NCBI GenBank assembly: GCA_903854365.1
Contig: CAINWE010000203.1
Location: forward strand, 1 to 5,976
Direction: 5' to 3'
Length of the DNA: 5,976 nt
From: Oligoflexia bacterium
Lineage (GTDB): Bacteria > Bdellovibrionota > UBA1018
The notes beneath the pieces were generated by a model. The model had not been told where the DNA came from. It did not search any database and saw only the letters and a program-made list of their open reading frames with translations. Positions within the stretch are counted from its first letter, which is position 1. Every line of letters starts with the position of its first letter. The position numbers and the translations under genes are program-made. This document shows, piece after piece, positions 1 through 5,855 of this stretch.

Positions 1-630
1 GCAGTGGCCGTGATGGCTATTCTTGAGCCCGTGAAATCTGCTTTAGAGTCTGGAAAGCCGGTGAGGTCTCTTCACCTCACGTCGGATGAGCTCCATTTGA
101 TTCATGATTTTCATCTGATTACCGCTAAAAAGGTGATGTACGTCGCAAATGTTGACGACAGTGATATTGGCAATAGTGAGCCCAACGAGCACGTTAAGAA
201 ACTGATGGCTCATGCCGCAATCGAAGGCAGTCCAGTAGTCCAGATTTGCGGAAAAATTGAGTCCGAAATTTCCGAGTTGGCCCAGGATGAAAAGGAATCG
301 TTCCTAAAGGAAATGGGAATGGCGGAGCCTGGCTTGAATCGCGTCATTCGAGCAGGTTACGAACTCTTGGGTTTACAAACTTATTTTACTGCGGGAGAAA
401 CTGAAGTTCGTGCTTGGACGATTCAAAAGGGCGACAAGGCTCCTCAAGCGGCTGGGGTGATTCATACCGATTTTGAAAAAGGCTTTATTAAAGCAGAGGT
501 CTACCACTACAACGATCTCATGAAGCATAAAAGCGAAAGCGCCATTAAAGATGCTGGGGCGCTTCGACTTGAGGGTAAAGAATACGTCGTCCAAGACGGA
601 GATATTATGCACTTCCGTTTTGCGGTTTAG
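1..630 (+). CDS. ychF: YchF/OLA1-family P-loop NTPase, C-terminal part (5' end outside window)
   Basis: This is the last 209 codons of YchF, a cytosolic ribosome-associated NTPase of the Obg/OLA1 group. The family prefers ATP over GTP and is linked to translation and oxidative-stress responses. The frame is already open at base 1, and family members are about 363 residues, so roughly 155 residues are missing, including the P-loop. The visible part starts in the helical insert. At window codons 45-53 comes the strand VMYVANVDD, the family's altered G4 region (N-V-D/N-E type instead of NKxD), which explains the relaxed nucleotide specificity. The end of the nucleotide-binding domain follows, with the stretch LLGLQTYFTAGE near codons 122-133. 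The last part, to about codon 209, is the TGS domain, with GVIHTDFEKGFIKAEV and the terminal DGDIMHFRF. Internal ATG or GTG codons near the edge are not the start. The gene ends TAG at 628-630, inside the convergent transglycosylase gene. Identification is from well-known family motifs. Confidence 0.95.
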   Translation, partial: AVAVMAILEPVKSALESGKPVRSLHLTSDELHLIHDFHLITAKKVMYVANVDDSDIGNSEPNEHVKKLMAHAAIEGSPVVQICGKIESEISELAQDEKESFLKEMGMAEPGLNRVIRAGYELLGLQTYFTAGETEVRAWTIQKGDKAPQAAGVIHTDFEKGFIKAEVYHYNDLMKHKSESAIKDAGALRLEGKEYVVQDGDIMHFRFAV

Positions 631-2518
631 GCGACGGTTTTTGCGTATTGAGAGGTTTCCAGAAACTATCGAGAGTGCTTAAGCGATCGCCTGTGATTTG
701 ATAGGTATACCAAAAATAATTTCGGATAATGGCTGCCACGTATTCTCGAGTTTCTTTATACGGAATCGATTCGATAAAGTCGGCGAGGTTGATTTCTGGG
801 CCGACTGCCTTGAGCCAGCGGTCTACCGCATTGGGACCGGCGTTATAAGCTGCAAGCGCCAGCGCTCGGTTCCCCTGGTAGCGGTCGAGTAATTTTTTCA
901 GGTAAGTCGTTCCGACTCGAATATTGTCCTCCGCATGGTGGAGGAGGTGGATCGGGAGGTCAGATTCGGTTTCTAGAGCCGTGGTGGGCATGACTTGCAT
1001 CAGGCCCAGCGCGCCGACCGATGATCCAGCCGTTTCATCAAAGGCAGATTCTTGCTTGATCAGACTCAGCACTAAGATGGGGTCGAGTTGATTAATTTTA
1101 GAGTATTGTTCGATCAAATCAAAATGGCGTTTCGGAAAGATGGCCCGCAATCCAAACGAGGTGCGTATGCCATCAAAGCCCCTTTGTCCTAAGTCCGTGA
1201 AGATTTGAAGTCCAGTTGCAGTGTTTTGGGCAATGGAGTTCAGCATGCCCAAATACAGCAAAAACTCGCTCGACAGTCCGTCTCTCGGTTTGATTTCCCG
1301 AAGTTCAATAGCCGCCAGGTCGTAAGCTTTTGAAGCGATCAGTTCTTGGGATCGTTTGAGGTGAAAAGCCTCACCAGGTTGTAATGAGGGGTCTGATTCA
1401 GAAGCTAACGGTAGCGTCGCTTTTAGTTCTTCGTTAATGGGCTGTGCAGTTTTGAGTGCTGCAAGAAGGCCGTAGTAAGTTAGGGGTGCTTCTTGTCGGA
1501 GTTCGGTAAAAACTTGCTTGGACTTCTCTTTTTCTTGGTCTCGTTCTAGGGATTGTCCCAGCCAATATTTGGCGCGGATTCGGTAACTGGAGCGAGGATA
1601 CTCTGTGAGAAATTGAGTCCAAGCTTGGGTTGTTTTTGACGAGGCTTTTTCAAGCGACATTTGCAGTGCCGCAGTGAATGCAGTTTGATCAAGGTCACCG
1701 GTTCTATAAAATTGCACTAGCTTTTGAGCACGGAACGGCTTGATTTTTGGTTGATCCGAGATTTCTGGGAACTCTTGCAGAATTGCAGCGACCTCCTTAG
1801 ATTGTGCCGCAAAAGTAGCTTTGACCTTGTTGAGCCAGGTCAAGCAGGTGGGGTTGGTGTCCTTATGGCATATGGCTGCGTAGTGGGCAAAGGAGGCAGG
1901 CGGCACGGAAATGAGTGCATTTTGTGAGTGGAGTCGAAAAAACGCTTTTTCAAAATAGCTCTGAGCAAGCTTTCCGTGGTTGAGCCCCCAGTTTGCGTCC
2001 GCGAGCACGAGTTCGACGGAAGCGAGATCCTTGCTAGAGGGTCGGTTGAACGGAGACATGGGGCTAGTTTCCATGATCTTCAGATAAGATTGAATCGCAA
2101 GCGCCGCTAAGTGGTTAACTAGGAGATAGCGCTTCTGTTGGATCGCTTTTTCCGCTTTTGCTCGGTACGATTGGAACCGAATCCAGTGGGCGTAGTCGAT
2201 GTAAGGATCTGTAGGAGCTAATTTTGAAGCGGGCTGGGCGAATGGGCTAGCGAGTAGAATGGCCCGATCAAAATTCTTCTTTTGGTAGCTTTGATAGGCG
2301 ACACCGATGCGATGAGTCGACTTCGATTGAAAATTCTTCTCAAGATTTTGGATGAGCGCATCGAGAGGTTGGCCTTGCGACTCGATAACCGAAGGACTCG
2401 GGGAGGGGCGTGGACCAAGTTTGGCCTGACTCGCGGAGCAGAACATGGCATGACAAAAAAATCCGAGACCAAATACGACACGCCAACCGATCCGACCGCT
2501 GAAGTAATTGATGCGCAA
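605..2518 (-). CDS. Slt70-type soluble lytic murein transglycosylase, periplasmic
   Basis: A 637-residue peptidoglycan lytic transglycosylase, which cleaves the MurNAc-GlcNAc bond to form 1,6-anhydro-MurNAc ends in the periplasm. The length is close to E. coli Slt (645). Residues 1-32 look like a Sec signal peptide: a basic start, the hydrophobic core VVFGLGFFCHAMF and probable cleavage after ASQA. Residues about 50-460 are helical and repeat-like (for example YPRSSYRIRAKYWLGQSLE), matching the superhelical U/L domains. The catalytic SLT domain covers about 470-600. It shows IKQESAFD with catalytic Glu490, GLMQVMP at 505-511, AAYNAGP at 556-562 and IPYKETREYV at 585-594. A proline/lysine-rich tail follows. 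The start is TTG at 2518, chosen because AAGGGGAG lies 6 bases upstream and no ATG or GTG follows the preceding in-frame stop. A start at Met25 would lose the signal peptide. The gene lies 55 bases behind the ferredoxin gene, probably in its transcript, and overlaps ychF by 26 bases. No lipobox is seen. The exact Slt subtype is not assigned. Confidence 0.93.
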   Translation of the reverse strand: MRINYFSGRIGWRVVFGLGFFCHAMFCSASQAKLGPRPSPSPSVIESQGQPLDALIQNLEKNFQSKSTHRIGVAYQSYQKKNFDRAILLASPFAQPASKLAPTDPYIDYAHWIRFQSYRAKAEKAIQQKRYLLVNHLAALAIQSYLKIMETSPMSPFNRPSSKDLASVELVLADANWGLNHGKLAQSYFEKAFFRLHSQNALISVPPASFAHYAAICHKDTNPTCLTWLNKVKATFAAQSKEVAAILQEFPEISDQPKIKPFRAQKLVQFYRTGDLDQTAFTAALQMSLEKASSKTTQAWTQFLTEYPRSSYRIRAKYWLGQSLERDQEKEKSKQVFTELRQEAPLTYYGLLAALKTAQPINEELKATLPLASESDPSLQPGEAFHLKRSQELIASKAYDLAAIELREIKPRDGLSSEFLLYLGMLNSIAQNTATGLQIFTDLGQRGFDGIRTSFGLRAIFPKRHFDLIEQYSKINQLDPILVLSLIKQESAFDETAGSSVGALGLMQVMPTTALETESDLPIHLLHHAEDNIRVGTTYLKKLLDRYQGNRALALAAYNAGPNAVDRWLKAVGPEINLADFIESIPYKETREYVAAIIRNYFWYTYQITGDRLSTLDSFWKPLNTQKPSPKPQNGSA

Positions 2519-2524
2519 GATGCT

Positions 2525-2532
2525 CTCCCCTT
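2525..2532 (-). promoter_or_regulatory. Ribosome binding site of the transglycosylase gene
   Basis: On the minus strand AAGGGGAG ends 6 bases before the TTG at 2518. It lies in a 24-base purine run (2522-2545). This strong Shine-Dalgarno match at normal spacing is the main reason for accepting the TTG start. Confidence 0.7.
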
Positions 2533-2573
2533 CTTTTTCCTTTTTGAGATCGTGGATGTCGCGGTTCGTCAGC

Positions 2574-2897
2574 TTATTTACCTGGGATCAGGAGCCTTTC
2601 CACAGGCTTCCCCTGGATGATGTGGGATTTGACAATCTCAAAAACATCCTGAGTTGAAACATTACCGTACCAAACTCCTTCGGGGTAGATGACCACGGCG
2701 GGGCCGTGTTCACAAACGTCCAGGCACCCTGCCTTTTGGGCCCTGACTTCTCGGTTCAGACCCGATTGGCTCAACTCCTGTTTGAAGGCCCGCACGAGTG
2801 CTTCTGAGTTCTTAGACTGGCAGCACCCGCGGACATGTCCCTCTGGGCGTTGATTGGTGCAAACAAAAATATGGGACTTGAGTTTCATAGTCTTCAA
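2574..2897 (-). CDS. Thioredoxin-like [2Fe-2S] ferredoxin
   Basis: A 107-residue cytosolic protein of the thioredoxin-fold (Shethna-type) [2Fe-2S] ferredoxins, which are also related to the NuoE subunit of complex I. It is predicted to carry electrons; the partner is unknown. The signature is complete: HIFVC with Cys13, a long gap to GCC (Cys25/Cys26), then AGCLDVCEHGP with Cys58 and Cys62, followed by the strand AVVIYPEGVWYGNV and the C-terminal helix QDVFEIVKSHIIQGKPVERL, which is standard for the family. Two starts are possible. TTG at 2897 has GAGG 6 bases upstream. ATG at 2888 gives 104 residues but only a poor GAAG at short spacing. Both lie just before the conserved HIFVC, so the fold is unaffected. 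The TTG is preferred on the ribosome binding site, without certainty. The gene diverges from the tRNA gene and is followed 55 bases later by the transglycosylase. That pairing is not an obvious functional one. Confidence 0.9.
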   Translation of the reverse strand: MKTMKLKSHIFVCTNQRPEGHVRGCCQSKNSEALVRAFKQELSQSGLNREVRAQKAGCLDVCEHGPAVVIYPEGVWYGNVSTQDVFEIVKSHIIQGKPVERLLIPGK

Positions 2898-2903
2898 ACT
2901 ATG

Positions 2904-2907
2904 CCTC
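2904..2907 (-). promoter_or_regulatory. Possible ribosome binding site of the ferredoxin gene
   Basis: GAGG on the minus strand lies 6 bases before the TTG at 2897. It favours the TTG over the ATG three codons later. The match is short, so support is moderate. Confidence 0.4.
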
Positions 2908-2971
2908 GTTTTGAGAGTGCTGTAAACTTGAGGGTAGATTGAGTTGCGTCGTCTTTTCCGCTCAGCTCATA

Positions 2972-3000
2972 TTGTCATCCCGCTTTTTTCATGCTAGGTT
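2972..3000 (+). promoter_or_regulatory. Putative sigma70-type promoter of tRNA-Asn
   Basis: TTGTCA (2972-2977, five of six consensus bases) and TAGGTT (2995-3000, three of six) are separated by exactly 17 bases. Transcription would begin near 3006-3008, about 17 bases before the tRNA, which fits a short 5' leader removed by RNase P. The -10 match is weak; support comes from the -35, the spacing and the position. Confidence 0.5.
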
Positions 3001-3023
3001 CTCAGAGTTATTTGCATTTCTGT

Positions 3024-3098
3024 TCAGGAGTAGCTCAGTGGTAGAGCAGCCGGCTGTTAACCGGCTGGTCGGGGGTTCGAATCCCTCCTCCTGAGCCA
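3024..3098 (+). tRNA. tRNA-Asn (anticodon GTT)
   Basis: A complete 75-base tRNA that decodes AAC and AAU as asparagine. The cloverleaf can be drawn by eye. The acceptor arms TCAGGAG and CTCCTGA pair over 7 bp. The D stem is GCTC/GAGC. The anticodon stem GCCGG/CCGGC encloses the loop CTGTTAA, with GTT at 3056-3058. The T stem GGGGG/CCCTC contains one G-U pair around TTCGAAT. The discriminator is G and the CCA end is encoded (3096-3098). It is the only rightward gene in the right two thirds of the window. It sits between the divergent ferredoxin gene and the convergent methyltransferase gene, and an intrinsic terminator follows 10 bases later. Confidence 0.97.
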
Positions 3099-3108
3099 TT
3101 ATTTTAAT

Positions 3109-3146
3109 AAAACCCCCGTATTCTTGAATGAGTCCGGGGGTTTTTT
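3109..3146. terminator. Bidirectional intrinsic terminator between tRNA-Asn and the methyltransferase cassette
   Basis: AAAACCCCCG (3109-3118) pairs perfectly with CGGGGGTTTT (3135-3144) around a 16-base loop. On the plus strand the run TTTTTT (3141-3146) follows and would end the tRNA transcript. On the minus strand the same stem is followed by TTTTATT, which is suitable for ending the methyltransferase transcript whose last stop codon is at 3168-3170. Confidence 0.88.
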
Positions 3147-3167
3147 GTTTCTGGTCCTTCAGTCGAT

Positions 3168-3959
3168 TTACGATTTTCTGCAGCAGCCGAAAAGTTGAAG
3201 GTTAAAATCAAAGAGATGAGCGCCGTTCTGCATGTATTTCGCAAGTTCTTGCTGGGTTTGCACGCGAAAGGTCTGTTTTTCGACCTCCGACAGAGTGGCC
3301 TCATAATGAAGCACCCGCGATTGGGAAAAGAGCATGCCAGCTAATTCAGCTGGGTTTAATAAAAGTTCCATCGGCGGCCGCAGGTCCGCAATCGTCTCCC
3401 ATCCGGGATCGATTCGAAAAACGCGGGTGACTTCAGCAAAGTTTCCACGAGGTACTTGATGAGGGGCCCTCCAGTGATGATTAAACTGTCGTCTAATCCA
3501 TTCGTTGAGTGTCGGAAGGTGGGGGGCCTTCGGAAACTGGTACTCGAAAATCCAAACTAATCCTGAAGGCTTCAGAATTCTAAGGACTTCGTCTCGCGTC
3601 TTCCTAGGATGCATCCAGTGAAAGGAAGATCCCATTAGCACAGCATCGACGCTTTGCTTGGGTAGGCCGGTCTCCTCTCCCGACCCCACCTGAAAAGTGA
3701 TGTTCTGTAATCCCAGCTGAGCGGTCATGCTCTGTGCTTCTGTGAGCATCGCTGAATCAGGGTCGATCCCTTGAACATCGGCTAGGACTCCCGCCCGCAA
3801 AAGCGAAACACTCGAGTGCCCGATGCCGCAGCCGAGATCGGCGACCTGAAAAGGCTCCAGAAAGCCTCGCTTCAAAAGGACTTCTCGAAGTCCGGCAAAA
3901 ACTTCGACCGGATAAAAGGGACGAAACTCGCGGTAAAAAAGTGGATTAAATTTAGCCAT
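3168..3959 (-). CDS. Class I SAM-dependent methyltransferase (trans-aconitate/TMT1-like group)
   Basis: A 263-residue cytosolic methyltransferase, substrate unknown. It begins MAKFNPLFYREFRPFYP, the FRPxYP-like opening common in methyltransferases of the trans-aconitate/TMT1-like group. Motif I, VADLGCGIGHSS at residues 39-50, binds SAM. GIDPD at 64-68 ends strand 2 with the acidic residue that holds the ribose. GSSFHWM at 110-116 is the motif IV/post-IV signature of this group, followed by RILKPSGLVWIFEY. The C-terminal half is the variable substrate cap. The start at 3959 was chosen because its ATG overlaps the previous gene's stop by 8 bases (ATGGCTAA) and because family homology begins right after it. 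An in-frame ATG at 4010 would add 17 basic residues and a 59-base overlap. Neither start has a clear Shine-Dalgarno sequence, which fits translational coupling. It is the last gene of the leftward cassette. Fold certain, substrate unassigned. Confidence 0.87.
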   Translation of the reverse strand: MAKFNPLFYREFRPFYPVEVFAGLREVLLKRGFLEPFQVADLGCGIGHSSVSLLRAGVLADVQGIDPDSAMLTEAQSMTAQLGLQNITFQVGSGEETGLPKQSVDAVLMGSSFHWMHPRKTRDEVLRILKPSGLVWIFEYQFPKAPHLPTLNEWIRRQFNHHWRAPHQVPRGNFAEVTRVFRIDPGWETIADLRPPMELLLNPAELAGMLFSQSRVLHYEATLSEVEKQTFRVQTQQELAKYMQNGAHLFDFNLQLFGCCRKS

Positions 3960-4815
3960 AGGATGGGTGCGTTTCAGTTCGCTGAGTCGATTCGGCCTCG
4001 ATAATGACATATTTAACCAGATTGAGCCGAGTGATGGCCTCGAAAAGAAGGCCTCCCTTGAGTGCCTTACTTCCTTGGTGTGTATTGAAAAGCAGGTTGT
4101 AGTTTGGCTTCGTAAAAGGGGTAATATTTTCGAAGCTTACATTCTGAAAACCCTGAGCGAGTAGTTTCGAGTAGTAGGCAAGTTCGGAGGTCGTTTTGAG
4201 AGGGCCCCACGTTTTCAAAGCTGAACTGTGATTCATCCAGACCTGAAAAAGTAATTGGGTTGGAAGGAAAAATACAAAGTCTGAAATGATCAGCTTTCCA
4301 TTTTTTTTTAAAACTCGCTTCGCTTCTGCGAGAAAAGCTGCTCTGCTCCTGAAATGAAAGGCACACTCGATGGCAAATAGGATATCAAAAGACTGATCTG
4401 GGAAGGGCAGCTGGCAAGCGTCTCCATGAACAAACTTGATTTCGTTGGTGCCTTTTGGCTTCACCTTGGCTCTCGCTCGTTTCAGCTGACGCGGATCAAT
4501 ATTGAGTCCGCATAAGTAAAGACGATCAAATGCTCTATTGATTTGCTGGAGGGTGCCTCCGAACCCACAACCAACGTCTAAAATTTTTGCGCCCGCTCGG
4601 ATGTGAGCCTTGTTGATGAGTACCTCATTCATGCGCTTGCTAGCTGCGATAAAGTCTGAGGAGGTCCCTGCGACCCCTTGAGGATGATCCCAGAAACCGA
4701 AATGAACGTTCGATCCCCAAATTCTTTCCATGTCAAGATTGCCTCGCTTAAACTCCGTCAAGAATTCATCGATATAAGGGAAGTTGAAATTTTTAGGGCG
4801 GCTGTTTTTGTTCAT
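3952..4815 (-). CDS. Class I SAM-dependent methyltransferase (UbiE/tocopherol-MT-like, small-molecule type)
   Basis: A 287-residue methyltransferase of the Methyltransf_11/UbiE-like superfamily. The N-terminal helices contain NVHFGFWDHP (residues 36-45), a block seen in natural-product and quinone/tocopherol-type methyltransferases in which these helices lid the active site. Motif I is ILDVGCGFGG at 78-87. GLNIDP at 103-108 gives the ribose-binding acidic position. HGDACQLPFPDQSFD at 130-144 is the adenine-binding and motif II region. IECAFHF at 149-155 and RVLKKNGKLIISDF at about 167-180 complete the core. The C-terminal part (about 185-287) is the variable cap. The start is ATG at 4815, with only a weak GGGA upstream. 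The gene lies 53 bases after the HExxH gene, with a hairpin at the junction, and its stop overlaps the next methyltransferase start. The HFGFWD block points to a small hydrophobic or cyclic substrate; this is inference. The sequence differs clearly from its neighbour, so this is not a recent tandem duplication. Confidence 0.88.
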   Translation of the reverse strand: MNKNSRPKNFNFPYIDEFLTEFKRGNLDMERIWGSNVHFGFWDHPQGVAGTSSDFIAASKRMNEVLINKAHIRAGAKILDVGCGFGGTLQQINRAFDRLYLCGLNIDPRQLKRARAKVKPKGTNEIKFVHGDACQLPFPDQSFDILFAIECAFHFRSRAAFLAEAKRVLKKNGKLIISDFVFFLPTQLLFQVWMNHSSALKTWGPLKTTSELAYYSKLLAQGFQNVSFENITPFTKPNYNLLFNTHQGSKALKGGLLFEAITRLNLVKYVIIEAESTQRTETHPSYG

Positions 4816-4842
4816 GCTGTCCCAAGAGCTGATTCGAACGAT

Positions 4843-4876
4843 AGGGCTGCGGTCCGTTCATTGGACAGTCAGCCCT
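4843..4876 (-). other. Intercistronic hairpin at the end of the HExxH gene
   Basis: On the minus strand AGGGCTG (4876-4870) pairs with CAGCCCT (4849-4843). Inside it GTCC (4866-4863) pairs with GGAC (4855-4852) around a 7-base loop, with small bulges of 3 and 2 bases. The outer arm includes part of the stop codon (4871-4869). No T run follows on the minus strand, so it does not look like a terminator. It could stabilise the upstream mRNA segment, slow ribosomes at the stop, or set the ratio between the genes. Function is inferred from position only. Confidence 0.4.
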
Positions 4877-5855
4877 GAGTTTTTGAGTAGGCTATCAAAA
4901 AGTCTCCTGGACTAAGCTTATTATCGGCCACCAAATTGGAGGGCAGCACTATTTCGGCAAGTTGGTCTACTTTTTGAATCCAGGTAGCTGAGTCTCTCAA
5001 GCGACCTAAGAAGTCAAATTGAATGAGATCCTTGAGTGGTTGTTGCATGCCCGAGAGCCTGAGATAATATTCGGTCACCACGGTTCTGAATCGATCTCCC
5101 ACCCGAAAATGAAATGGAAAAAACTGCAGCAAAATTTTTCTGTCCTGGTCAGCGATGACCTGATCCCCGTGACACAGGTGTAAAATTCTATCTAGATCCT
5201 CGTCGCTCAGGGCTGGCAGATGAAAGTGCCAGCATAAGAAACTCAAAAGAATGAACTTGAAGGTAGATCTTAGGCCAAGTGTGCCCGATATTTTAATGAG
5301 CAGCGCTCGGTATTCGTTGGACTCGCATCCGAACTCGTTAGCATTGATTCGATACATCCAATCCTGAATCGGATCATTAGAAAAAAATGCTCCAATGACC
5401 TCCACTGCTGAAGCGAAAGATTCACTGACCAGGGTAGCAAGGAGGAACTCTCTCACATGCTCGAAATCTGCTGGATCACCCGAGGGTAGGTGTAGGATGG
5501 GGTGGGCGACCAAGTGAGCTGACTCGTGCAGAATTTTATTTTTCCTAATTTGAAGAAGCCTTTGGATAGGGAGTTGGGGGGCTTGTTGGTACATTCTCTG
5601 TAAAGGGCGTGCATTCTCAACATAAGGGATTACCTTCTTTAATAAGAGAGTCCTAAAATAGAGATGAGGGCAGGACAGGTAGTCGAATAGATCTGTCCTG
5701 CCTGAAAAACGGACGCCAATTTTTGATGATTCAATTCGAATTCTCCGATAGATCCAATTACTAGAATAAAGCAGCCCGTCTCCTAGGACCCAGCTGAGGC
5801 GGGTAGTGCTCCTGGTCTTCTCCTGCGCAATCATGAGGTCAGATACAAGAATCAT
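4869..5855 (-). CDS. Unrecognised protein with HExxH motif (possible metal-dependent enzyme)
   Basis: A 328-residue protein that I do not recognise. Its notable feature is KILHESAHLVAH: His110-Glu111-x-x-His114, the HExxH metal-binding motif, in a predicted helix. About 31 residues on, LVSESFASAVE (Glu145, also Glu152) lies in another helix. It resembles the third-ligand helix of gluzincin zinc peptidases. The same motif occurs in the alpha-ketoglutarate HExxH peptide beta-hydroxylases of RiPP clusters, but their usual flanking residues are not evident. A hydrophobic stretch at about 199-213 (FKFILLSFLCWHFHL) is too polar around its histidine to call a membrane span with confidence. No signal peptide is seen, so it is probably cytosolic. 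The ATG at 5855 was chosen because it forms ATGA with the stop of the upstream frame. The ATG at 5834 is an alternative. Neither has a Shine-Dalgarno sequence. Two methyltransferase genes follow, suggesting a shared modification pathway. That it is a real gene is well supported; its function is open. Confidence 0.78.
   Translation of the reverse strand: MILVSDLMIAQEKTRSTTRLSWVLGDGLLYSSNWIYRRIRIESSKIGVRFSGRTDLFDYLSCPHLYFRTLLLKKVIPYVENARPLQRMYQQAPQLPIQRLLQIRKNKILHESAHLVAHPILHLPSGDPADFEHVREFLLATLVSESFASAVEVIGAFFSNDPIQDWMYRINANEFGCESNEYRALLIKISGTLGLRSTFKFILLSFLCWHFHLPALSDEDLDRILHLCHGDQVIADQDRKILLQFFPFHFRVGDRFRTVVTEYYLRLSGMQQPLKDLIQFDFLGRLRDSATWIQKVDQLAEIVLPSNLVADNKLSPGDFLIAYSKTQG

Noticed and set aside
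698..892. Plus-strand open frame of 64 codons within the transglycosylase gene
   Set aside because: It is antisense to the catalytic domain coding region, whose protein motifs are unmistakable, and it has no recognisable product.
2282..2620. Plus-strand open frame of 112 codons spanning the start of the transglycosylase gene and the end of the ferredoxin gene
   Set aside because: It is antisense to two well-supported genes, and the protein has no family features. Its length is explained by overlap with coding sequence.
2898..2926. Minus-strand promoter-like pair TTTACA and CATAGT with 17-base spacing before the ferredoxin gene
   Set aside because: The -10 would overlap the ribosome binding site of the TTG start and leave the ATG at 2888 almost leaderless. 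It would only become credible if the ATG is the true start, so it is not annotated.
3024..3098. Duplicate of the tRNA 3' end as an attachment site
   Set aside because: No second copy of the T-arm/acceptor sequence was seen elsewhere in the window by reading.
4067..4366. Minus-strand open frame of 99 codons in another frame of the first methyltransferase gene
   Set aside because: It lies wholly inside a gene with clear SAM-binding motifs, and its translation is low in recognisable structure.
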